Shown: positions 6,354-12,776 of the stretch, in pieces
Layout: every line of letters begins with the position of its first letter
Numbering within the stretch: the first letter of the stretch is position 1
DNA from: an uncultured Pelolinea sp.
GTDB taxonomy: Bacteria; Chloroflexota; Anaerolineae; Anaerolineales; Anaerolineaceae
Direction of reading: 5' to 3'
DNA: 14,449 nt
NCBI GenBank assembly: GCA_937902055.1
Contig: CALGUJ010000399.1
Location: 1-14,449, forward strand
Position numbers and translations under genes: made by a program
The notes under the pieces: model-generated
What the model was told of the DNA's origin: nothing
Databases searched by the model: none
What the model saw: the letters and a program-made list of their open reading frames with translations, nothing else

Positions 6354-7979
6354 ATGAGCTCTCGCAATAATTTCAACTTGATCATCAAATACTCAATCTT
6401 CGGATGCGCTTTCGGTCTCCTGTTCCCGATCGTGGCCACCTGCTGCCAGCTGGCGATCCTCAAGCTGCCGGTTACCGCGCAAAGCGTTAGGGAAATTCAC
6501 CTAAACCCATTGTTGTGGATTATCGATACCGCTCCTGTTTTCCTGGGGCTGTTTGCTTACGCGGCCGGCGTGCGCCAGCAGCAACTGGTCGACCAGGCGG
6601 ACAAACTGGAGGATTTGGTCAACCAGCGCTCCACAGAAATCATCCGACAAAAATTATTCTATGAGGCCCTGGTCGATAACAGCCCAATTGCCATTGTCAC
6701 CCTGGACCAGGATCAGAAGATCATCTCAATCAACCCGGCATTTCAGGAATTGTTTGGGTATCACCAGGACGAAGTCATGGGGAAAGAGCTGGATGTATTG
6801 ATCGCCAATCCCCAGAGCCCTCATGAAGCTTTCCTGATCAGCCAAAAAGTTTGGGAAGGCGAAGCGGTGCATGAGTTCGGTAAAAGACAACATAAAAATG
6901 GACACGTAGTGGACGTAGAGATTTTCGGCGAGCAGATCAAGATCAACGGAAAACGCGTCGGAATTGTTGGATTGTACCGGGATATCACTGTTGAACGGCG
7001 CGCGCAGGAAGCCCTGAGCGCCAGCGAGGAACGTTTTCGGCGCATGTTCTCGGATTCTCCGGTGGCCTTGCGCATGGAAGATTATTCACCTATAAGAAAA
7101 TGGCTCGATGAGAACTATCGCGACCGAGGTATTTCCCTCAAAGCAATGGGGAGTAAGGATCCACTTCTTTTTCAATATCTAGCAACCTTGCCGCAGGTGA
7201 TCGATCTCAATGAAGCCACACTGTGGCTTTTTGGAGTCAGGGACAAGGATGAAATGCAGAAAAACCTGCATAATATCCTGAGCCAGGAATGCCGCAACGA
7301 AGCCCTGGATATCCTGGATTGCATGCTGGCGGGCGAAACCTCGCTGGAACGGGAAATGATCTATAACCGTATGGACGGAAAAAAGATCTATACGATAACA
7401 AAATTATCGGTGATTCCGGGACATGAAAAAACATGGAGCAGGGTACTATTTTCCAATCTGGATATTACCGAACGGAAATTAGCCGAGGAACGGCTAACCT
7501 ATATCAGCCTGCACGATATCATGACCGGTATCTATAACCGGGCATTTTTTGAAGAGGAAGTTTCCCGCTTATCCAAAAGCCGTTCATTTCCCATCAGTAT
7601 CCTGGTAATGGATATGGATAACCTGAAAGCCATCAACGATCAGTATGGGCACCAGGCTGGTGACTTGGCGCTGCAGAACATTGCCGGTATTGTCAGGAAC
7701 TGCTTCCGCAGTGAGGATGTGATCGCGCGCATCGGCGGCGACGAAATTGCCGTTCTGCTAGCCGGGGTCGACACCGAAGGGGCTGGGAACGCCAAAACCA
7801 GGATCCAGCAAGCCGTTCAAAACCACAATCAAACCAAGGGTACGGATATCCCGCTTAGTGTGTCCATCGGTTGCGCTACAGCGCATACGGGAGATAACCT
7901 GAGCGAAATATTCCAAAAAGCCGACACGAACATGTATGAAGAAAAAAAGAAAAAAAAGAAAGCTAACCCTGCGAAATAA
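6354..7979 (+). CDS. Membrane diguanylate cyclase, PAS-PAS-GGDEF
   Basis: Predicted to make cyclic di-GMP from two GTP in response to a signal. Two hydrophobic segments (about 10-38 and 51-73) anchor it, followed by a short helical linker. PAS domain 1 spans about 101-225 (NSPIAIVTLDQDQKI...INPAFQELFGY). PAS domain 2, about 230-380, is of the variant type with a long N-terminal cap (MEDYSPIRKWLD ... VIDLNEATLWLFG). The GGDEF domain, about 390-535, contains the active site as GGDEI (461-465), an allowed variant, with the inhibitory c-di-GMP site RSED (452-455) exactly five residues before it, so product inhibition is expected. A GTG at 6297 lies at or before the predicted transcript start, so ATG 6354 (541 residues) is preferred; its ribosome site is weak. 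The C-terminus ends in a lysine-rich tail. Confidence 0.9.
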   Translation: MSSRNNFNLIIKYSIFGCAFGLLFPIVATCCQLAILKLPVTAQSVREIHLNPLLWIIDTAPVFLGLFAYAAGVRQQQLVDQADKLEDLVNQRSTEIIRQKLFYEALVDNSPIAIVTLDQDQKIISINPAFQELFGYHQDEVMGKELDVLIANPQSPHEAFLISQKVWEGEAVHEFGKRQHKNGHVVDVEIFGEQIKINGKRVGIVGLYRDITVERRAQEALSASEERFRRMFSDSPVALRMEDYSPIRKWLDENYRDRGISLKAMGSKDPLLFQYLATLPQVIDLNEATLWLFGVRDKDEMQKNLHNILSQECRNEALDILDCMLAGETSLEREMIYNRMDGKKIYTITKLSVIPGHEKTWSRVLFSNLDITERKLAEERLTYISLHDIMTGIYNRAFFEEEVSRLSKSRSFPISILVMDMDNLKAINDQYGHQAGDLALQNIAGIVRNCFRSEDVIARIGGDEIAVLLAGVDTEGAGNAKTRIQQAVQNHNQTKGTDIPLSVSIGCATAHTGDNLSEIFQKADTNMYEEKKKKKKANPAK

Positions 7980-8043
7980 GGATACGACCTCAGTAATAGT
8001 TGTACGATCCATATACTTTTCCCGATCCGGTCGAATTTAAATC

Positions 8044-8082
8044 AAAAACAGCCGCGTTTATGTTGCTAACGGCTGTTTTTTT
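8044..8082. terminator. Bidirectional intrinsic terminator
   Basis: An 11-pair stem AAAAACAGCCG (8044-8054) / CGGCTGTTTTT (8070-8080) with a 15-base loop has T runs on both strands. It ends both the diguanylate cyclase transcript and the convergent - strand envelope operon. Confidence 0.9.
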
Positions 8083-8097
8083 AATTTGGGTGGCCCG

Positions 8098-8382
8098 TTA
8101 TTCTTTTTTTGATTTTTCTTCTACCGGTTGAACGTCGATGGTTTGCGTAGCGCTGGATGCGGCTGGTTTTTCTTTCACATCGATGCTGTTATCGATATTC
8201 TCGGGTTGAAGCGGCATGACGATCCACAGGATAATATAGATCCAGAATCCGCCTGTACCCGCAAAAAGCAACAACACAAATAATAGGCGGATAATGGTCG
8301 GATCGATTTCAAAGTAATCCGCCAACCCTCCGCAAACACCCGCGATCATCTCATCCGATCTACTGCGATACAACTTTTTCAT
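8098..8382 (-). CDS. PspC-domain membrane protein
   Basis: A 94-residue small membrane protein. Residues 1-60 form a PspC domain: the KKLYRSRSD start, IAGVCGGLADYF, then IDPTIIRLLFVLL and a hydrophobic membrane segment (about 32-58). A charged, Lys/Glu-rich tail follows. PspC-domain proteins act in envelope-stress responses in enterobacteria, but in other phyla they are mostly uncharacterised. ATG 8382 is chosen because AGGAG lies 6 bases before it (8389-8393); the TTG 15 bases further upstream would overlap that site. The gene follows the propeller lipoprotein by 62 bases on the same strand, so co-transcription is likely. Confidence 0.88.
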   Translation of the reverse strand: MKKLYRSRSDEMIAGVCGGLADYFEIDPTIIRLLFVLLLFAGTGGFWIYIILWIVMPLQPENIDNSIDVKEKPAASSATQTIDVQPVEEKSKKE

Positions 8383-8444
8383 TCTGTTCTCCTTCAATTC
8401 ACATTAAATACGGGAAAATAGCGAACAGGGTTGCGCAAATCGCA

Positions 8445-9830
8445 TCAATATCGGGCGGCGGTTATAGCTTTCAGGTATTCGACCGGTGATCCGCAGGTAA
8501 AACCGACCGGCGCTTTGGGCTGCTCGTAGCGGTTGGTGTCGAAATACAATATATCGCCGGCGTTTTGGCCTTCGTAAGTTACCGATACCTTGCAGTACAT
8601 CAAACCGTCTTTTTCGACCTCTTCGACCAATTGAATATCCAGCACCTGTCCCTGCGGTCCCAGCAGCCAGGGCATGCAACCCGAGCCGGAACTGCCCTGG
8701 TCGCGAGGGTCGTAACCGATGCGGATCGGATTGTCGATAGTAAAACCATAGCTCGGATCGCCGGCATTCACGCAGGCGGCTTCCGGCACTGCCGTGGGTT
8801 CGGCAAGCGCCGCGGCCAGATAAGGCAGGCTGGGCGACCAGGCGGGATAAAATTCCTCACCTTCCAGACTGGTCAAGCGCTGCATGGTCGTTCCGTCCGA
8901 ACTGATAATAAAGATATCGCGCGTACTTTCGAAATCGGCGGCGATGGCAATCAATTTGCTGTCGGGCGACCAACTCGGCACTTCGATGGTCGATTTATAT
9001 TTGGTCAATTGGACGACATTCTCACCATTAGGATCCATCAAAAATAGGTTGGTAAACCCATCCCTGCGCGACACAAAAGCGATGCGGCTTCCGTCCGGCG
9101 ACCAGGCCGGTGTGTAATCCACAGCCGGATCGTCGGTCAAACGGATCAGGTTTTTGCCGTTCCTGTCCATTTTGTAGATTTCCGAGTTCACGTCACGAGT
9201 GGAAGCAAAGGCGATCCACTCCCCGTCCGGCGACCAGCTTGGGGAAACGTCGCTGCCAAAGCCGCTGGTCAATTGTTGCACACTGCTGCCGTCTTCGTTC
9301 ATGATGAAGATCTTATCGTCGCCATCCCGATTGGAGACGTAAGCAATTGTTTTTCCATCCGGCGACCAGGCCGGGAAACTTTCTTCGTACTCATCATTAG
9401 TCAACTGGCTGACTTTTACGCCATCCGCGCTCATCACATAGAGGTCCGGGCTGCCGTTCATATCCGAGATAAAAGCAATACGCGATCCGTCCGGCGACCA
9501 GGCAGGGAATACATCCGCGCCGGCGTTGTTCGTTAACCGGCTGATCTGGCTGCCGTCGGCATTCATCACGTAAATATCCAGGCTGCCTGCTGCATTGGAT
9601 TGGAACGCGATGCGACCCTGGGGTTGGACGCGCAAAGGGCGGATGGTCGGCGTGGGGGTGGAGGTAGCCACGTTATCCGGCGCGATCGTCAGGAAAGCCC
9701 GGTAGGTTGCCGTTGGGTAGATGATCGGGGTCTTTTCCGGAGAAGGAGTGGCATCCGGTGAATCCGCGCCGCAGGCTGCACTAAAAATCAACATCCACAG
9801 AAATAAAAAGCAATATAATTTCCGCATCAT
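8445..9830 (-). CDS. TolB-like six-bladed PD40 beta-propeller lipoprotein
   Basis: A 461-residue exported lipoprotein. The signal peptide ends in a lipobox with C20, followed by a Thr/Pro-rich linker to about residue 70. Residues 73-336 are six tandem PD40 units, each exactly 44 residues and each ending in a P-x-WSP box (WSPDG in units 1-4, WSPDS in unit 5, WSPSL in unit 6), which should close into one propeller. The last ~125 residues form a separate domain with four cysteines (AAC, SGC, MYC, FTC contexts), possibly two disulfides; I do not recognise it. TolB-type propellers bind proteins or peptides at the envelope, but there is no tol or pal gene here, so the Tol role should not be assumed. 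Start is ATG 9830 or ATG 9827; neither has a strong ribosome site. It lies between the laminin-G-like lipoprotein and PspC on the same strand. Confidence 0.88.
   Translation of the reverse strand: MMRKLYCFLFLWMLIFSAACGADSPDATPSPEKTPIIYPTATYRAFLTIAPDNVATSTPTPTIRPLRVQPQGRIAFQSNAAGSLDIYVMNADGSQISRLTNNAGADVFPAWSPDGSRIAFISDMNGSPDLYVMSADGVKVSQLTNDEYEESFPAWSPDGKTIAYVSNRDGDDKIFIMNEDGSSVQQLTSGFGSDVSPSWSPDGEWIAFASTRDVNSEIYKMDRNGKNLIRLTDDPAVDYTPAWSPDGSRIAFVSRRDGFTNLFLMDPNGENVVQLTKYKSTIEVPSWSPDSKLIAIAADFESTRDIFIISSDGTTMQRLTSLEGEEFYPAWSPSLPYLAAALAEPTAVPEAACVNAGDPSYGFTIDNPIRIGYDPRDQGSSGSGCMPWLLGPQGQVLDIQLVEEVEKDGLMYCKVSVTYEGQNAGDILYFDTNRYEQPKAPVGFTCGSPVEYLKAITAARY
8823..9614 (-). repeat. Six tandem 132-bp coding repeats (PD40 blades)
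   Basis: Unit boundaries fall every 132 bases at 9614, 9482, 9350, 9218, 9086 and 8954. On the + strand the word CCGTCCGGCGACCAG recurs at one position per unit in four copies (9091, 9223, 9356 with one change, and 9487), with more diverged versions in the last two units. It encodes the WSPDG box. Confidence 0.85.
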
Positions 9831-9863
9831 ATCTCAAGAATTCCGCTCAATTGTAAACCTGCT

Positions 9864-10523
9864 CTAGGGCTGCCAGACCTTGATGTCATCGAACGCGATA
9901 TGCACATCGGGCTCGTCAAAAGTGCCGGCAATCAAACCCACATCACCGCTTTCAAACGATTTATCCTGCTGCGCGTCCACCGGTGCGCCGTTCACTGCCA
10001 ATGCCAGCGATTCGCCGATGCATTCAAAATGGATCAGGTTTGGGGTTGTGCCGCCCAGTATAGCCGGCACGGGGATCATTTCACTATTTCCAAGCATGCG
10101 ATATTTTCCGTCGTTGACCTCAAATATTCCAGCGTAACCGTCGCTGGTGATCAAAGCGGTATAAAAATTCTTTTCGTCTTGATAGCGGCAGATCACGCCG
10201 TAGCTGTTATTCAAAGGGCCGGATTGGCGGGCAGCTTTTACTTCCATGATCACATTCTTGTATGAACCGCCAGGATTGGCAAACAAATCTACCAACGGCT
10301 CGCGGACAATGATGTGGTAAGCGCCTTGGTCGTAATTGGTTGACCCGATTTCGGATTCCATGCGGTCCCAGCCGCTGCCTGTTTCAGAGAAATCATCATC
10401 CAGCAACATCCCGACTGTAGTAGCCTGGGGAGCGGGATTGAAAACTTGGTTGAGGATCGGCAAACCGCTGCAGCTTGCGAAGAGGAGCACTGTAATAAAG
10501 GGGGTCATTGCTTTCTTGATCAT
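9864..10523 (-). CDS. Lipoprotein with laminin-G/DUF1080-like domain
   Basis: A 219-residue exported protein. The start MIKKAMTPFITVLLFASC is a compact lipoprotein signal with the lipidated Cys at residue 18. The mature part is a beta-rich domain beginning DDDFSETGSGW, with YGVICRYQDEKNFY and a final IAFDDIKVW strand. This layout is typical of concanavalin/laminin-G or DUF1080-like beta-sandwich modules in Chloroflexota and planctomycete surface proteins; they usually bind carbohydrate or protein, and no catalytic residues can be assigned. ATG 10523 is preferred over ATG 10538 because the -10 TATACT predicts a transcript start near 10543 and the shorter form has the cleaner signal peptide. 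It is the first gene of the likely three-gene envelope operon, 33 bases before the propeller gene. Confidence 0.75.
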   Translation of the reverse strand: MIKKAMTPFITVLLFASCSGLPILNQVFNPAPQATTVGMLLDDDFSETGSGWDRMESEIGSTNYDQGAYHIIVREPLVDLFANPGGSYKNVIMEVKAARQSGPLNNSYGVICRYQDEKNFYTALITSDGYAGIFEVNDGKYRMLGNSEMIPVPAILGGTTPNLIHFECIGESLALAVNGAPVDAQQDKSFESGDVGLIAGTFDEPDVHIAFDDIKVWQP

Positions 10524-10549
10524 ATGAAACGATTCCATTTCCTAAGTTC

Positions 10550-10555
10550 AGTATA
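10550..10555 (-). promoter_or_regulatory. -10 element of the envelope lipoprotein operon
   Basis: TATACT on the - strand lies 11-26 bases upstream of the two possible start codons. No convincing -35 is present (best TGGCAT-like sequence about 18 bases upstream). The rest of 10556-10645 shows nothing else recognisable. Confidence 0.4.
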
Positions 10556-10645
10556 CTTCAAGGCAAACCCCGAATGCCAGGACGGTGTAGTATGAAGCAA
10601 TTATAAATTTGGCTGAAGAATTTTGTGTTGAGAATTAAATAAAAT

Positions 10646-10677
10646 ACGAGAGTAAATCATGCATGATGAACTCTCGT
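10646..10677 (-). terminator. Intrinsic terminator of the zinc dehydrogenase gene
   Basis: An 8-pair stem ACGAGAGT (10646-10653) / ACTCTCGT (10670-10677) encloses a second perfect palindrome ATCATGCATGAT (10656-10667). On the - strand it is followed by ATTTTATTTAATT, a T-rich tail. It lies about 30 bases past the dehydrogenase stop. Confidence 0.7.
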
Positions 10678-10707
10678 GTGTTGAGAAATTAAAGGACAAA
10701 ACTGAAG

Positions 10708-11727
10708 CTAATCGGGTGCCACAATCACCTTGCTGACGTTGGCAGATCTGGACTCAGCGAAACCTTCGCGGATTGCCGACAACTTGAACTGGCTGGAGAT
10801 CAGGTCGGCCATTTTCAAATTCGGCAGCAATTTCGCCGACATATTGAAGTCGCGGATAGTCGCGTCGATGCTGCCGTGTAGTTGAATTTCGCGGTAGTGA
10901 ATTTTGTTGGGGTCGATGGCGATTTTGGTTCCGTAGGTGTATCCGCTGAACAGGAGGATGTTGCCTCCGGGGCGAGCCACCTCAAAAGTAGTCTCGACCA
11001 CGGATTCGTTGGAGGTGGCGATGATGACCAGGTCGAAGGCATTCTTGAATTTATCCAGGCTGCCCTCAGCTTTGGCATCGATCGTGTCGTCCGCGCCGAA
11101 CCTAATGGCCAGTTCCCGGCGGTACTGCCGGCGGCCGGAGGTGACCACAAAAGAAGCGCCCATGAACCTGGTAAGCTGCAGGAAAGTCAACCCGATGGGG
11201 CCGTCGCCGATGATCAGAACGCGATCGCCGGCATGGAAATTTACCAGATTGATGGCGTGATAGCAGCAGGAAAGGATTTCCGTCATGGTAGCGGAAAGCG
11301 GGTTGATGCCCTGTGGAATGCGCACCACACCACCCGACAACACCATTTGCTCCGGAATGTACATATATTCAGAGAATCCGCCGGCGATAGTGCAGCCGAT
11401 CACCTCTCCGCGCTCACACAGATTGTCTTCACCGCGGATGCAGGCCGGGCAGCGCATGCAAGGCATGATCGGCGCGACGGTTACCAGATCGCCCACCGAC
11501 AGGTCGTTGACCTGTTCGCCCTTCCGGTCGACTTGGGCGACGATTTCATGGCCCAGAACGATTGGAAGTTTATACCGGGGGGTGGGTCCTTCAAAATACA
11601 TGCGCAAATCCGAACCGCAAATACCGCACGCCACGATCTTCAGGATCAGGCTGTGGCCAGTGGGTTCTGGTATGTTCAATGCGATTTCTCGAATGTCTTC
11701 CTTGCCGTAAAGTGCCATTGCTTTCAT
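10708..11727 (-). CDS. Zinc-dependent medium-chain dehydrogenase (threonine/sorbitol dehydrogenase type)
   Basis: A 339-residue MDR-superfamily enzyme, predicted to oxidise a secondary alcohol with NAD(P). Catalytic-zinc ligands C37 (in CGICGSD) and H60-E61 (GHE) are present. All four structural-zinc cysteines are present: C90, C93, C96 and C104. The nucleotide-binding site reads GDGPIG in the middle of the protein. The sequence groups with the COG1063 sorbitol/threonine/polyol dehydrogenases; the exact substrate cannot be read. It is divergent from fructose-family PTS genes and close to a DeoR regulator, which suggests a sugar alcohol or its phosphate as substrate. AAGGG (11738-11742) lies 10 bases before the ATG. 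It has its own terminator, so it appears to be monocistronic. Confidence 0.9.
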   Translation of the reverse strand: MKAMALYGKEDIREIALNIPEPTGHSLILKIVACGICGSDLRMYFEGPTPRYKLPIVLGHEIVAQVDRKGEQVNDLSVGDLVTVAPIMPCMRCPACIRGEDNLCERGEVIGCTIAGGFSEYMYIPEQMVLSGGVVRIPQGINPLSATMTEILSCCYHAINLVNFHAGDRVLIIGDGPIGLTFLQLTRFMGASFVVTSGRRQYRRELAIRFGADDTIDAKAEGSLDKFKNAFDLVIIATSNESVVETTFEVARPGGNILLFSGYTYGTKIAIDPNKIHYREIQLHGSIDATIRDFNMSAKLLPNLKMADLISSQFKLSAIREGFAESRSANVSKVIVAPD

Positions 11728-11780
11728 AGTCGATCATCCCTTCATGCCATTGATGTGTAAAACGAACCGGTTCTCGGCAA

Positions 11781-11836
11781 TTGTTAATTATTGTTCTGAA
11801 CCTATTTCATAACTATAAATATATCACAATTAACAA
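11781..11836. repeat. Inverted repeat in the dehydrogenase/PTS divergent region
   Basis: TTGTTAATT (11781-11789) and AATTAACAA (11828-11836) are a perfect 9-base inverted pair, 38 bases apart. A perfect 10-base palindrome GAACCGGTTC lies just outside at 11764-11773. Their placement between divergent start sites makes them candidate regulator sites. Confidence 0.45.
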
Positions 11837-11871
11837 CATTTATTGACATTATATAACATTAATGCTATTCT
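11826..11871 (+). promoter_or_regulatory. PTS operon promoter with 10-bp-phased repeats
   Basis: A perfect TTGACA (11843-11848), a 17-base spacer and TATTCT (11866-11871) preceded by TGC form an extended -10 promoter; start of transcription is near 11878. ACATT recurs at 11836, 11846 and 11856, with ACAAT at 11826, exactly one helical turn apart and overlapping the -35. Confidence 0.65.
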
Positions 11872-11909
11872 TATATTAAATTCAATGCAAAGAATTGAGA
11901 TATTTTCCG

Positions 11910-12371
11910 ATGGAAATCGCGCAGTTGCTTGATCCAAAACTGGTCACATTTGAACTGGAATCGCAGGAGAAGTGGGGCGCGATCAATGAATTAATTGACC
12001 TGCTGGCTGCCGAAAAACGGGTGGAATCTCGGGAGAAAATGCTGGAAGCAGTCATCCAGCGGGAAGCCGAAGTATCCACCGGGGTCGGCTTTGGCATCGC
12101 CATTCCACACGGCATCTCGGACACTGTCCTTCAGCCTTCCATTGCCTTCGGCCGGTCGTTGAAAGGAATCGAGTACGACTCCATCGATCAAAAACCGGTG
12201 ACCCTGATCTTCTTGCTGGCTGTTCCCAAGACAAAACACGATCAGGATTACCTGCGCACGTTGGCCGGCCTGGCCCGCATGCTGGTGCACAAGCCGGTGA
12301 TCGAGAAGCTTTACACAGCCTCGACGTTTGAGGATGTCCTTGAAGTATTTCAAAACGGGAAACAAAGATAA
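11910..12371 (+). CDS. PTS fructose-family EIIA component
   Basis: A 153-residue cytoplasmic phosphocarrier of the EIIA Fru/Ntr (PTS_EIIA type 2) family. It takes phosphate from HPr and passes it to EIIB. The active-site segment GFGIAIPHG gives H67 as the phosphorylated histidine, and upstream ISTG-like REAEVSTGVG matches the family. The helical ends and overall length are normal. ATG 11910 is preferred; TTG 11895 in the same frame would add five residues. Only a weak GAG-containing ribosome site is seen before either. It is the first gene of the EIIA-EIIB-EIIC operon, transcribed from the promoter near 11866. EIIA-Ntr regulatory proteins look similar, but the adjacent EIIB and EIIC genes favour a transport role. 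EI and HPr are not in the window. Confidence 0.9.
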   Translation: MEIAQLLDPKLVTFELESQEKWGAINELIDLLAAEKRVESREKMLEAVIQREAEVSTGVGFGIAIPHGISDTVLQPSIAFGRSLKGIEYDSIDQKPVTLIFLLAVPKTKHDQDYLRTLAGLARMLVHKPVIEKLYTASTFEDVLEVFQNGKQR

Positions 12372-12407
12372 GATATTAAGAAATCAGTTCAAGGAGAAGT
12401 GTTGATA

Positions 12408-12722
12408 ATGAAGATCGCAATTGTTTCAGCATGCAGCGCGGGAATTGCCAGCACGTACATGGCAGCGGAATCGTTGGAACTGGCAGCCAAAAAGAAAGGC
12501 CACACAGCTTACGTGGAAACCCAGGGCACGATCGGGATAGAGAACGCGATCAGCCTGAAAGATGCCCAATCGGCGGATGTTGTGATCATCGCCCGGGATA
12601 TCAAAATTCAGGGGATGGAACGATTCAAAGGCCGCAAGATCATCGAAGTTGGGGTTGCGGAAGCCATCCGAAAAGCTGACCTGATTATTGAGAGAGCTGA
12701 AAAGGAGGTGATCGGTAAATAG
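12408..12722 (+). CDS. PTS fructose-family EIIB component
   Basis: A 104-residue cytoplasmic domain protein that carries phosphate on a cysteine and donates it to the incoming sugar. C9 lies in ACSAGIASTYMAAE, the phospho-cysteine loop of Fru-type EIIB; the common form of this loop is CPTGIAHT, so the positions after Cys and before Thr differ here. The rest, including ADVVIIARDIKIQG and GRKIIEVG, matches the family. AGGAG lies upstream of the ATG at 12408; GTG 12399 in the same frame is too close to it. It is 36 bases after EIIA and 54 before EIIC, in one operon, as a free-standing domain rather than a fusion. Confidence 0.9.
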   Translation: MKIAIVSACSAGIASTYMAAESLELAAKKKGHTAYVETQGTIGIENAISLKDAQSADVVIIARDIKIQGMERFKGRKIIEVGVAEAIRKADLIIERAEKEVIGK

Positions 12723-12776
12723 CATTTTGTTCGGTGTGTTCATCAAACCAAATATCTTATTAGGAGGCTCAATATT

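Noticed and set aside
7937..7965. Tandem A-AAA-AAG heptamers in frame near the end of the cyclase gene, resembling a -1 frameshift site
   Set aside because: A -1 shift would stop after two or three codons and change only the extreme tail. No nearby stimulatory hairpin is seen. It is more simply a lysine-rich tail.
8823..9614. Regularly spaced repeats that could suggest a CRISPR array
   Set aside because: The 132-base units are wholly coding and in frame as PD40 blades. There is no short repeat-spacer alternation and there are no cas genes.
8445..9830. Naming the propeller protein tolB
   Set aside because: Only the PD40 fold is shared. There are no tol/pal neighbours, and the protein is a lipoprotein with a different C-terminal domain.
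10882..11760. 292-codon + strand open frame opposite the zinc dehydrogenase
   Set aside because: It is antisense to a dehydrogenase with all zinc and nucleotide motifs intact. Its translation is rich in His, Asp and Ala without any motif, as expected of an antisense shadow.
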